64,000 nt of DNA from Chitinivorax sp. PXF-14 (GTDB lineage Bacteria > Pseudomonadota > Gammaproteobacteria > Burkholderiales > SCOH01), in assembly GCF_040812015.1 (NCBI RefSeq), contig NZ_JBFNXJ010000017.1, positions 28,590 to 92,589 on the forward strand. The letters are read 5' to 3'. Position numbers and translations under genes: made by a program. Shown piece by piece: positions 51,934 to 60,752 of the stretch. The notes beneath the pieces are model-generated. The model did no database searches. It worked only from the letters and a program-made list of their open reading frames with translations, and was not told the origin of the DNA. Numbering within the stretch: the first letter of the stretch is position 1; each line of letters starts with the position of its first letter.

Positions 51934-52811
51934 CCGTGGTACTCCGTGTCGATGGTGTAGCCCTGATCATCCACGTCGATTACGATCCAGCCGTCCCTGC
52001 GTGTCGTTAGCACGTGCCTATCCTTCATTGTTGTTCGCACTCGTACACCACCTTGCCGGACTACCTTGCGGTAGTCCGGCACCATCTCTTGCGTCTTGTA
52101 CACCTTGCGCTTGTCGGAGATCACCACACACGAAGGAGTGAAGTACTTGAAAATGTCTTCGCAGTATCCGCTCTCGCGTCCGTGGTGCGACGCCATCAGG
52201 ATCTCAGTGTCTGACAGTTCAGCCCGGAAGTCAGCCCGTTGTAGCAAGGCGGCCCAGCCTGGTTTTTCCAGATCGCCGGGGAATAGCATCTTGAAGTTCG
52301 CGTACTTGATGAACGTTGAGAAGCTCAGGTTGTTCGTGTCCTTGAACTGGCCGTACCCACTGCCATACGAGTTGTAGAACGCTTTGTATGTGATGCCATT
52401 CATGCTGGTGTTAAACGGTGCGGTGACATTCTCGGTGAATGTGCCGAGCGCGTTCACGTACCATGTGGCATCTTTGGTGAGTGGGCCACTCACTAGCTTA
52501 ATGCGGCGCATCTCCTCTCTGGTGTACGTCGGATTTCGTAGCAGTGTGACTACTTGAATGCCGGCGTCTTCCAAACCTTTCAAGTCGGACATGTGGTCTT
52601 GGTCAGCGTTGGTGATGAAGAGGTAGTCGAGCTTGTCGCGGCCCATTGCCTTGATTGCAGTACTCGGCTTGAAGTCAGCCGATGAGCCGGAATCGATCAT
52701 GGCAATTCGGCCACCAATCTCGTGGTTCAGGCCAACTTTGGTCACGTGTTGGAGCATCACGCAGCATCCGTGCTCGACATCTTCCACCCGTATTCGCATA
52801 AACCCTGGCAT
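51930..52811 (-). CDS. ComEC/Rec2-like MBL-fold protein
   Basis: About 293 residues from the ATG at 52811 (GTG at 52817 and ATG at 52799 are alternatives). The metallo-beta-lactamase fold is seen in AMIDSGSSADFKPS, LFITNADQDHMSDLKGL (N-x-D-x-D-H, where the first His of the ComEC-type H-x-D-x-D-H is Asn), LLFPGDLEK and LMASHHGRESGYC. Metal binding at the second site is likely kept. No membrane segments, so a cytosolic hydrolase, possibly of nucleic acid or cyclic nucleotide. It is separated by 112 bases from the WYL gene on the same strand. Confidence 0.8.
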   Translation of the reverse strand: MPGFMRIRVEDVEHGCCVMLQHVTKVGLNHEIGGRIAMIDSGSSADFKPSTAIKAMGRDKLDYLFITNADQDHMSDLKGLEDAGIQVVTLLRNPTYTREEMRRIKLVSGPLTKDATWYVNALGTFTENVTAPFNTSMNGITYKAFYNSYGSGYGQFKDTNNLSFSTFIKYANFKMLFPGDLEKPGWAALLQRADFRAELSDTEILMASHHGRESGYCEDIFKYFTPSCVVISDKRKVYKTQEMVPDYRKVVRQGGVRVRTTMKDRHVLTTRRDGWIVIDVDDQGYTIDTEYHG

Positions 52812-52923
52812 CCTCACCTCACCGCGACACCAGCGTCGGCAACGCTAAAAGCAGTCCGGTGACCAAGCGGACATCGCGCAAGCATAAACCTTTGAACTGA
52901 TCAACAGTGCTTGTCATGTGAAG

Positions 52924-53826
52924 TCAGGCCTGTACCGTCAATGCATCGATATAAGGTTGGATTTCATCGCGATTCTTGAGCGTGATTTGCTGCGCGAGCG
53001 GGTCCGGCGCTTCCTTGGTATGCAAGCCCAGACGCCTCAGCGTGTAGTACAGAAACGCTTGGCGGCATGGAAGTTTGACCTGCCCGTCTTCCATGCCGTA
53101 GTCCAGCTCCAAGACTCGCTTCTTGGCCGGGGGCAATTCAGGGTGCGGCGTAAGGACCAGCATCAGCACAGTATGCCAATGCGCATCCTGGCTGAAGTCC
53201 ACTTCACTTGGCTCGAAACCGTCGATGCGAAGGATACGGGCAAGAACAAAATCGCTGAAGCGTTGGCGCTTGTGGCAAAACGCGCGCACGTGCCAACGAA
53301 AACCGTCGTTGCCAAGGGCGTGCGGTGACAGCATGCGAATCGATTCGTCCAGGGACGTCATGGACTGGTAGCTCACCCGAATGGCTTCCCGCTGCCGGAT
53401 TGCCCGAACCACCGCTTCGACGGTCTGCTCATTGATCGTGCGCCAAGGGGAAGGTGCCCAATCTGTCTCTGGCGCAGAGCCGATGAAGCTGGCAGCCGGT
53501 TCGACAACCCCCATCTTGGTTGCAAGCAACTCTGCCAGATAGCGCTGTGCCGAGCTTCGTTGATACAGCGGCTGGAAGCCCGGCGCAGCCGTGTAGGTCC
53601 TGGAGCTGCGGTCGTAGACCAAATTGCCCGGTGCCAACTCTGTGTACTTGGCAATGTCCAGTGAAGCCTGGGGAACAGAGATGCCGAAGTGCTCAGTGAG
53701 ATCCATTCGATTGATGCGCCGCTCCCAGCGCAAACGGAAATCGATGAATTGAAGTCTGCTCTCCAACCCCCAACTTAATCCCTTGGGTTCAGTGGGCTCG
53801 GCGGCAGTGACAGGGGACTCTTGCAT
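52924..53826 (-). CDS. WYL-domain transcriptional regulator, CapW/BrxR-like
   Basis: 300 residues from the ATG at 53826. The N-terminal winged helix (LESRLQFIDFRLRWERRINRMDLTEHFGISVPQASLDIAKYTELAPGNLVYDRSSRTYTA) is nearly the pattern of CapW/BrxR repressors. A WYL domain follows (REAIRVSYQSMTS, SPHALGNDGFRWHVRAFC) and a C-terminal WCX-like domain. Such regulators control CBASS, BREX and other phage-defence operons and release when DNA damage or ligand is sensed. It divides two operons, and a 17-bp palindrome lies in the gap to the plus-strand operon. Confidence 0.9.
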   Translation of the reverse strand: MQESPVTAAEPTEPKGLSWGLESRLQFIDFRLRWERRINRMDLTEHFGISVPQASLDIAKYTELAPGNLVYDRSSRTYTAAPGFQPLYQRSSAQRYLAELLATKMGVVEPAASFIGSAPETDWAPSPWRTINEQTVEAVVRAIRQREAIRVSYQSMTSLDESIRMLSPHALGNDGFRWHVRAFCHKRQRFSDFVLARILRIDGFEPSEVDFSQDAHWHTVLMLVLTPHPELPPAKKRVLELDYGMEDGQVKLPCRQAFLYYTLRRLGLHTKEAPDPLAQQITLKNRDEIQPYIDALTVQA

Positions 53827-53864
53827 CAATATCGCCTAAAAAGTAGACGGGCGTAAAAAATAGT

Positions 53865-53881
53865 CGTATATTAACTATACG
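53865..53881 (+). promoter_or_regulatory. 17-bp palindrome in the divergent promoter, likely WYL-regulator operator
   Basis: CGTATA-TTAAC-TATACG, perfect 6-bp arms, lies between the divergent starts at 53826 and 53916 in AT-rich DNA that must contain the promoters. Dimeric CapW/BrxR repressors bind inverted repeats at such places. Confidence 0.6.
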
Positions 53882-53915
53882 CGATCATCCTTCGGTCGTC
53901 TACCCGGAGACTCCC

Positions 53916-55109
53916 ATGCCCACCACCATCACGTTTTTCCCCGTCGATAACGGGGACATGACGCTCATCAAGTTCGGCGACCTCGACGCAACGACGCTGC
54001 TGATCGACATCAACATCCGGCAGGACGCCGACGACCCCGGAAAGGACGTGCGCGACGTTGCCAAGGACTTGCGCGAGCGGCTGAAAAAGGATGAGAACGG
54101 TAGGCCATACGTCGATGCCTTCCTGTTGAGCCACCCGGACCAAGACCATTGCCGAGGCCTGACGCGGCATTTCCACCTGGGGCCGCTGGACAAGTATCCG
54201 GATGACAAGAAGGACGACAAGGACAAGAAGATCGTGATCCGCGAGATGTGGTCGTCCCCGATCGTGTTTCGACGCGCCAGCAAGACGCACACCTTGAGCG
54301 ACGACGCCAAGGCATTCAACACGGAGGCGCGTCGGCGCGTACAGCTGAACCGCGACAAGAATTTCGCCGTCGGAAACGGTGACCGCATCCAGATCATGGG
54401 CGAAGACATCGACGGAAAAACCGATGACCTCACCTCGATTGTGCGGAAGGTGGACACGCGCTTCTCGACGATCAATGGCAAGAGTTCTGCATTCTTCTCT
54501 GCGTTTCTTTTGGCACCCCTGGATGCCCAGGACGACGAAGAAGAGGAAGAGTGCCTGGTCAAGAACCAGTCCAGCGTGATCCTGAACATCACATTGGCCG
54601 CTGATGCACAGACGCCGGATGGCGCGAAGTTCCTTACTGGTGGCGATGCCGAGGTATTCATCTGGAACCGCCAGTGGCAGCGCCACAAGGCCGAAGCCGA
54701 TGTGCTTGGGTACGACATCATGCAGGCACCGCATCACTGTTCCTGGCATTCGCTGTCCTATGACAGTTGGTCGGACTACCGTGAAAAGGCCAAACTCGAT
54801 GCCGATGCCCGCAAGGCGCTTTCGCAGACCCGCGACGGCGCCGTTATCGTCGCCAGTTGCAAGCCGATCGCAGACGACGACAGCGATCCGCCCTGCATCC
54901 GCGCAAAGCGTGAGTACGTAGCAATCGTGGACGAAGCAAAAGGCGAGTTCTACTGCACGGGCGAATATCCGAGCGAAAAGTCCGTGGAGCCCCTCGTTTT
55001 CACCGTCACCGCTCAGGGTGTGCAGCCACCCTCGAAGAAGGAAGCCGGATCGAAGGCCGCCGCCGTCATCACCTCCGCGCGCACGCCCATGCCGCACGGG
55101 GCATCATGA
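53916..55109 (+). CDS. MBL-fold hydrolase coupled to the E2-E1-JAB enzyme
   Basis: 397 residues. MBL fold with FFPVDNGDMTLIKFGDLDATTLLIDINI, the metal motif LLSHPDQDHCRGL (H73-x-D75-x-D77-H78, ComEC-like), LTGGDAEVF and the late MQAPHHCSWHS (about 270-278). A charged insert (KYPDDKKDDKDKKIVI and QDDEEEEECLVK) is unusual. No signal or membrane helix, so cytosolic. Start follows a CGGAGAC site. Its stop overlaps the next ATG by 4 bases, so MBL and conjugation enzyme are made together. Substrate unknown: it could cut a nucleic acid or act on the conjugated target. Confidence 0.85.
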   Translation: MPTTITFFPVDNGDMTLIKFGDLDATTLLIDINIRQDADDPGKDVRDVAKDLRERLKKDENGRPYVDAFLLSHPDQDHCRGLTRHFHLGPLDKYPDDKKDDKDKKIVIREMWSSPIVFRRASKTHTLSDDAKAFNTEARRRVQLNRDKNFAVGNGDRIQIMGEDIDGKTDDLTSIVRKVDTRFSTINGKSSAFFSAFLLAPLDAQDDEEEEECLVKNQSSVILNITLAADAQTPDGAKFLTGGDAEVFIWNRQWQRHKAEADVLGYDIMQAPHHCSWHSLSYDSWSDYREKAKLDADARKALSQTRDGAVIVASCKPIADDDSDPPCIRAKREYVAIVDEAKGEFYCTGEYPSEKSVEPLVFTVTAQGVQPPSKKEAGSKAAAVITSARTPMPHGAS

Positions 55110-57361
55110 CCGGCACCATCGCGGACGCACTGCATCAACTTCAGCGGCATCGAGGCCTTGTCCGCGTTGGCGAGCCAAGGAAAAGTGGTGAATCGACGCT
55201 GATTGAAGTCGATGTTGCTGTTGAACTGCCGAGCAGGTCTCGGCGCAATGGCGTATCCGAGACCGGAGTGCGCTCGGTCGAGACATGCGTTCTGGTATTC
55301 GGCCGTGGCTGGCCCATGTCCGCACCCAAGCCTTTTTTGCGTGCGGACTTCCCGCTCAACTTGCCGCACATCAATCCCCATCGTGAAGGCGAGTTGGTCT
55401 CGCCTTGCCTGTTCGAGGGGTCGTTGGACGAGCTGCTGCATCGATTTGGTCTGGACGCCATTGTCGATCAGTTGATCGTTTGGCTGCACAAGGCCGCAGC
55501 CGGGACGTTGCTGGACCTTGAACAGGGGTGGGAGCCGACGCGGCGAGACAGTTGTCCTTCGACCGTGGTATTCAGTGCCGAAAAGGTCGCTGCCGCTGCT
55601 CCCGCTGATGGCACGATTTTGGTAGTCCCCGCAGGCTACGTGACGATTGATGGCGGTCTGTACGCCATCGTCAACGCCGAACTGACCGCGCAAGTCGATC
55701 TTGTGTTTTCCCAAGACGTTCACAACGACAAGCTGGGTAAATGGGGGAATGGACATGTTGCGGCCTTCATCGCACGCGCTCCAATGACCGGGGGGCATCC
55801 GCATGTGGTTGGCCACTATCAACCAGAGACGGTTGTCGATCTCGCGACGTTGCTCGATCGAGCAGGGGAACTCGGCATCGATCGCGATGCTTTGACCCAG
55901 GGTTTAGACGGCTACTACGGGCGCTCGATCCTGGACACGCAGCAGGACTCGCGTGGCTGGGTGCATGGCTTGTACGCGATTGTGATTCTGGCTGTACAAA
56001 GGCCTGCGTCGCTGGTGGGTTCCCCAGGGAGAAGTGTCGAGGTATTGCCCTACGTGGTGCGCTATGAACTGAACGCTCAATCGCTCTTGGAGCGAAACGC
56101 CACGGTTCACCCGGCATTTCACGCGCATGCGTTGTCTCCCGAATTGCTGGCTAGGACGTCCGGCATTCCATCCGCTGCCACATCGCAGTCCCTGGTCGTG
56201 CTTGGCTGCGGAAGTCTTGGCTCGAAAATTGCCATGCAACTGGGGCGAGCAGGTTTCGGCTCAATGACTTTCATCGATAACGAATCCATGTCGCCTCACA
56301 ATGCAGCGCGGCATGCGCTCATTGAGCGGGCGTCGGTGCTGGTCCCGCCACGGAAGTCCGCGCTGATGAAGACGGCCTTTGAATCGCTGTCGCATCCTCA
56401 GTCGCGGGCGTTCGACATTGATGCAGTGACTCTCCTGGTCGATTCAGCACAGTTTGCGGCAACCGTTCCGCAGGATGCGGCTCTCATTGTGGATACTACG
56501 GCATCGCTTCAGGTGCTGGCCGCCGAATCACAATCAGCGGCACTGAATCAATCCCCTGCTCGGCTGGCTCGGGTCGTGATGTACGGTCAGGGGCGCTGTG
56601 TTGCGGTTCTGCTCGAAGGAGCTGGTCGCGCCGGCCGGGTTGATGACCTCACGGCCTTTTTGTTCGAGTGCTGCAGGTTTGTGCCGGAACTGCGTGCCTC
56701 GATTGCCGGTGATACGTCTGAGCCGACGCGCATCTTTGTGGGCGACAACTGCCGTTCACTGACGATGCCAATGTCCGATGCCGTTGTTTCGCGTTCTGCA
56801 TCTCTGGCCGGGTTGCAACTGGAGCGCTGGCTCGTTGATGGGCTTCCGAAGGAGGCGACGCTTTGCGCCGGAGTCTCGGATGCCGAAGGCCTCGGCATGG
56901 CATGGACCCGCAGCAGTCTTGGCCCGACCACTGTGCTCGAGGTGGCAGACGACGGTGGCTGGAGCATTCGGATTCTGTACCCGGTTGCGCAAGCGATCCA
57001 TGCTGATGCGCTGCACTGGGGCGCACGGGAAACAGGTGGGGCCTTGGTCGGTCGCATCTCATTTGAAAATCGAACCATCACCATTGCGGGCCTTGTTGAA
57101 GCCCCGCCCGATAGCGTTCGAGAAGCCGCTCGCTTCGTCCTCGGAACCAATGGGCTTGTTCAAAACTTGCGCGCCGCAAACGCGGTCTCTTTGGGGTATC
57201 TCGCTTTTATCGGCACCTGGCACAGTCACCCAAAAGGCGGCGCACATTCGGGCATAGACCGAAATACATTGCGAGGCATCGCGGAGGATGCAGGCGGTCT
57301 TCCCGCCGTGTCGTTGGTATGGACTCCGACGGGACTCACGTGTGCGGTTGATCGCTGGTAA
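55106..57361 (+). CDS. Single-chain E2-E1-JAB ubiquitin-like conjugation/deconjugation enzyme
   Basis: 751 residues, three modules. E2-like (about 1-145): FPLNLPHINPHREGELVSPCLFEG with likely catalytic Cys101, then WLHKAAAGTLLDLEQGWEP, as in CBASS Cap2. A linker (150-360) follows. E1/ThiF (about 360-580): nucleotide loop VVLGCGSLGSKIA (367-374) and Cys549 as a candidate catalytic thiol (DNCRSL). JAB/JAMM (about 625-751): ETGGALVGR (Glu642) and WHSHPKGGAHSGID (His706, His708, Asp718), a complete metal set. Cap2 joins the CD-NTase C-terminus to targets and Cap3 removes it; here both activities are fused and no CD-NTase or ubiquitin-like gene is visible nearby. Confidence 0.9.
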   Translation: MTGTIADALHQLQRHRGLVRVGEPRKSGESTLIEVDVAVELPSRSRRNGVSETGVRSVETCVLVFGRGWPMSAPKPFLRADFPLNLPHINPHREGELVSPCLFEGSLDELLHRFGLDAIVDQLIVWLHKAAAGTLLDLEQGWEPTRRDSCPSTVVFSAEKVAAAAPADGTILVVPAGYVTIDGGLYAIVNAELTAQVDLVFSQDVHNDKLGKWGNGHVAAFIARAPMTGGHPHVVGHYQPETVVDLATLLDRAGELGIDRDALTQGLDGYYGRSILDTQQDSRGWVHGLYAIVILAVQRPASLVGSPGRSVEVLPYVVRYELNAQSLLERNATVHPAFHAHALSPELLARTSGIPSAATSQSLVVLGCGSLGSKIAMQLGRAGFGSMTFIDNESMSPHNAARHALIERASVLVPPRKSALMKTAFESLSHPQSRAFDIDAVTLLVDSAQFAATVPQDAALIVDTTASLQVLAAESQSAALNQSPARLARVVMYGQGRCVAVLLEGAGRAGRVDDLTAFLFECCRFVPELRASIAGDTSEPTRIFVGDNCRSLTMPMSDAVVSRSASLAGLQLERWLVDGLPKEATLCAGVSDAEGLGMAWTRSSLGPTTVLEVADDGGWSIRILYPVAQAIHADALHWGARETGGALVGRISFENRTITIAGLVEAPPDSVREAARFVLGTNGLVQNLRAANAVSLGYLAFIGTWHSHPKGGAHSGIDRNTLRGIAEDAGGLPAVSLVWTPTGLTCAVDRW

Positions 57362-57601
57362 ATACGGAGCTACCGGCTCTTAACTGGCGTAACGCAAGAA
57401 AATTGGTTTGGCTCGTGCCCATCAAGATGCAAGATATGCAGTTCCATGATGACACGCTTCGCCAACCAGCGCGGTCTTTGCATGGTTCCACATGGACTAC
57501 TGCAATCGTTGTAAGAGTGCCTTTGGCTGAGGTGAAGCGACGGAATTTGACACCCGCTCTTGCAGGACTCCCATCCCCTACCAACTGCTTGCTTTAAGAA
57601 A
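57362..57601. other. Gap downstream of the E2-E1-JAB gene without recognised features
   Basis: 240 bases between convergent genes. Short open frames in several phases have no protein-like content, and no clear hairpin with a T-run was found. Confidence 0.5.
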
Positions 57602-58186
57602 CTACAAGGATTTGGCGGGCAAAGCCTCAAGGCAGCAGCGCAACTTCTCCCTCAGTTCCTGTTGGACATCGGGGTTGGACAAGCCTGTAGTGCCATCGCA
57701 TGCAACCAGATTTTGCAAACAGGAGTCTGGCCAACCTTCCAAATCGTCATCGAGAGCTATCCACTGCCGGGGTTTTCTGCGCTGAGCGTCTTGTTGAACT
57801 TGCACCCCCCGGGGGGTGGAGCGGAACATGGACAGGTTCCAGGGGTCCACACCATGCACACGCCCGTGGTACGTTCCACCAATAAACCGAACACGCAAGG
57901 AGGCCGGAAGGCGTTTTAGGGTTGCGCTGTATCCGGGACGGATGCACCAGGTGCTACTGAGTACCAAAGCGACTGTTGGGTAAGGTTCAAGAACCGACTC
58001 CAGGATAGGAACCCATTCGAAAAGAGCATGTCCTACAGCCTCATACGGGCTCATGTAGATACCCTTGCTGGGATGCCAGAGTACTTTTTCGTGGTGGACC
58101 ACACCATCAAGGTCCAAATACAGAACGACGTCCGCACTGCGCGGAGTAGATGCCGGGAGATATGGGGAATTCTGGCCAGGGGGCAT
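57602..58186 (-). CDS. HAD-fold protein of the Swiss-army-knife RNA-repair type
   Basis: 194 residues. HAD motifs are present: LYLDLDGVVHHE with the nucleophile Asp and second Asp (about 24-26), the Ser/Thr motif VALVLSSTWC and the acidic motif QWIALDDDLEGWP. The pattern of a cap-less HAD with STWC is that of HAD domains found with RNA-repair and defence loci (HAD_SAK, recalled). Convergent with the E2-E1-JAB gene, so not in that operon, but inside the defence island. Phosphatase on nucleic acid ends is the likely activity. Confidence 0.75.
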   Translation of the reverse strand: MPPGQNSPYLPASTPRSADVVLYLDLDGVVHHEKVLWHPSKGIYMSPYEAVGHALFEWVPILESVLEPYPTVALVLSSTWCIRPGYSATLKRLPASLRVRFIGGTYHGRVHGVDPWNLSMFRSTPRGVQVQQDAQRRKPRQWIALDDDLEGWPDSCLQNLVACDGTTGLSNPDVQQELREKLRCCLEALPAKSL

Positions 58187-58428
58187 TGCCGTAGGGGTTT
58201 TGCTTGGTGCTATTTGGTCTTCGGGGACGACGGGATGGCCAGAGCGAGCTCAGGTCATTCAAACTAACTCCCTCGGGATGATGGTGCGATCCCCGGTGTT
58301 AAGCGGCAGATTTTGGCCTTGGCCGATGGTTGGTCAGATGGAAAGGCTCCATTGGTCACGTTGCTAGCAATGATGGTCAAGGTGCTGAAAACACTGTACT
58401 CGCTGGCAAACCAGCACCCTGACCACCA

Positions 58429-59181
58429 TTACATCGCTTGCATCCGCTTTGCGGCGCGAAGCTTCCGCATGGATTCTCCCTTTAGCTGCAGCCGATGAGC
58501 TTGATGAACAACCCTGTCAAGAATCGCGTCGGCAATTGTCGGATCAGGAAATAGCCCATGCCATTGATCTGTCGGGTACTGGCTCGTAATCAAGATGGAA
58601 CCGGACCGCATGCGTCTATCTACAACGTCCAACAGCACGTGAGCAGCTTGTGCGTTCAGGTTGCCGATGCCAAAGTCATCCAAGATGAGCAACTGCGGCT
58701 TGATCAGCGCCGCCTTTAACTTTGGCAAGGAGCCATCGAGCATCGCAGAGCCAATATCTGCGTACAGATCAGAGGCTCGGTAAAACACTACCGAGAGCTT
58801 GAGCCTGCAGGCCTGGGTTCCGAACGCGCATGCCAGCCACGTTTTCCCGACTCCTGTCGCGCCCAGGATGATGAGGTTCTGGTGACGATGAATCCACTCA
58901 CAACTAGATAGCGATGAAACGAGGGAGCGATCAAGCTGCCGACTAGCACGCGAGTCCAGGTCTTCGAGGTTTGCTGGCTCAGGAAGTGCTGCGCCTTTAA
59001 TCAAGCGCTTCAACTTTTTGTTTTCGCGCTCTGCCCACTCCCTTTCAACCAGCATGCCGAGCCTGTCTTCAAAGCTGAACTGCTGTAAGGATGGCGTGTC
59101 CATTTGAGTGCTCAAAGCGTCAGCCATGGCTCCCATGCGCAACTCCCGCAGGCGTGTGATGGTCTGATGAATGCCACTCAT
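58429..59181 (-). CDS. istB: IS21 helper ATPase IstB
   Basis: 250 residues, AAA+ of the DnaC/IstB type: Walker A LIILGATGVGKTWLACAFG (about 104-122), Walker B LLILDDFGIG and sensor ILITSQYPTDQWHGLF. It assists the transposase in target choice and assembly. Its ATG overlaps the istA stop (ATGA). Confidence 0.93.
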   Translation of the reverse strand: MSGIHQTITRLRELRMGAMADALSTQMDTPSLQQFSFEDRLGMLVEREWAERENKKLKRLIKGAALPEPANLEDLDSRASRQLDRSLVSSLSSCEWIHRHQNLIILGATGVGKTWLACAFGTQACRLKLSVVFYRASDLYADIGSAMLDGSLPKLKAALIKPQLLILDDFGIGNLNAQAAHVLLDVVDRRMRSGSILITSQYPTDQWHGLFPDPTIADAILDRVVHQAHRLQLKGESMRKLRAAKRMQAM

Positions 59182-60752
59182 GGATTGCCTCCGTAGTAGG
59201 AAGGTCCGCGCAGATTTTCATGTTGTGCGACAGGTGAAATTAGTGGGGGCGCCTGCCGGTCCGGTTGATTGCGAAAGATTGACTGAATGCTTCGTAGCGC
59301 CGTGATGTTTAACGGCAGCGAGTATGAGCAAACCTCTTCAAGACGAGACTCCCCATGCAGTCGCGCCAACTCGCGGAGTCGCTTGGCCGCGCGAATGCCA
59401 TTCACCATGTCAGAGCGGTCTTGCAAATGGTGGCTCAGCATGGCGTGCGTATTCGCACCGACGGTCTTTGCCCATTCAAGGAGGGCTTTAGGTTCAGCGT
59501 CAAGCACGCGTTGGTGTGCGATCGGGCGATGTTCCTGCAAGGTGACCATCGCGACGGAAGTCAGTTCCAATGCATGAAATGCCACCCGCTTACCCGACTC
59601 AAAAATTTCGAGCGTCTTTTCTGTGAATCTAGTATCGACCTTCTTCCCAATCAGATGGTACGGGACAGAGTAAAAGACCCCCCCATGTTCGACGTGGTAG
59701 TCGGCGTTGACGCGAATAGAGCGTTTCCAGTGGCATGGTTCAAATGCTGCGCTCGGCAGGGGTTTCAATGCAGCTTCCTCGACCTCTTTGAATCGCTGAA
59801 TGCGGCTGCCTGTCATTTTTTTGAATGGATGCGCATTCATGTCGGCAGTGAGCCGCCGTAGCTCTTGATTGAGCTCTTCGTAGCTGAAAAACACCCGGTC
59901 TCTCAAACGGAACAGCACCCAACGCTGCGCTATCTGAACGCCCACCTCAACCTTCCCTTTGTCCTGGGGCTTCCGCGCTCTGGTGGGCAGCACCGCCGAG
60001 TCATAGTGAGCGAGGCATTCGCGATATGCTGGATTCAAATCAATGTGGTCGCGGCCTCGCCGAAGCACTGCGGATTTCAGGTTGTCACAGACAATCCACT
60101 GGGGCACTCCGCCCAATGCAGAAAAGCAGTTGATATGACACTGCTGCCAGTGTTCAACCTTTTGGCTCGGAACTGCTTCCAGATAGGTGAGATTTGAGTA
60201 GCCGAGGACGGCCACAAAAATCTGTGCAAATGAGGATGGCCCTCCATGGGGGTCTCGAACCTCTACTGTTCTGCCCGCGAAGTCCACAAATAGTTTGTCG
60301 CCGGGAGCATGGTGCTGCCGCATGACTATGTGTAGTGACCTTCGCCAACGTCGATAGTGTTCTGTGAAAGCGCTATAGCCGACCCCATCGGGGCACCCCT
60401 CGCGCCACTCGCACCAGATGACCTCCAGCGTGCCGTCCTCGCGCTGCATTTGTTCGTGGACCCAGTTCCAATCGGGAGTGATCTTTTTCTGAGCCACCGA
60501 TTTGTCATGGTTGTTAAGTACCGATCTCCACTGATGATCATCGAGCAAGGACAGCTCGGGCCAGAGTCGGCCACTCTCCGCCAAGACCTGCCTGAGAGCT
60601 TTGACGCTGTTGTGCGAAACGCCAACCATCCTGCCGATTGCTCGGCTGGATTGGCGTTTGTCGTAAAAATGAAGGCGAGCGATCTCTCGCTGCAAATGAA
60701 TTGAAAGCCTCAAGGGCATGCTCCTGGATGTACTGCGCGATGAGACGCGCAT
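59178..60752 (-). CDS. istA: IS21 transposase IstA
   Basis: 524 residues (513 from an inner ATG at 60719 that follows AGGAG closely). N-terminal helix-turn-helix (QSSRAIGRMVGVSHNSVKALRQ), then a DDE integrase core with FVDFAGRTVEV, WIVCDNLKSAV and KGKVEVGVQ (the D, D and E positions), and a C-terminal beta-barrel. Length is typical for IstA, so the element is probably active or recently so. Confidence 0.92.
   Translation of the reverse strand: MRVSSRSTSRSMPLRLSIHLQREIARLHFYDKRQSSRAIGRMVGVSHNSVKALRQVLAESGRLWPELSLLDDHQWRSVLNNHDKSVAQKKITPDWNWVHEQMQREDGTLEVIWCEWREGCPDGVGYSAFTEHYRRWRRSLHIVMRQHHAPGDKLFVDFAGRTVEVRDPHGGPSSFAQIFVAVLGYSNLTYLEAVPSQKVEHWQQCHINCFSALGGVPQWIVCDNLKSAVLRRGRDHIDLNPAYRECLAHYDSAVLPTRARKPQDKGKVEVGVQIAQRWVLFRLRDRVFFSYEELNQELRRLTADMNAHPFKKMTGSRIQRFKEVEEAALKPLPSAAFEPCHWKRSIRVNADYHVEHGGVFYSVPYHLIGKKVDTRFTEKTLEIFESGKRVAFHALELTSVAMVTLQEHRPIAHQRVLDAEPKALLEWAKTVGANTHAMLSHHLQDRSDMVNGIRAAKRLRELARLHGESRLEEVCSYSLPLNITALRSIQSIFRNQPDRQAPPLISPVAQHENLRGPSYYGGNP

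Noticed and set aside
51930..57361. CD-NTase (cyclase) gene of a CBASS locus
   Set aside because: No protein with a GS-x10-D-x-D nucleotidyltransferase motif was found near the E2-E1-JAB gene, so a CBASS label is not justified.
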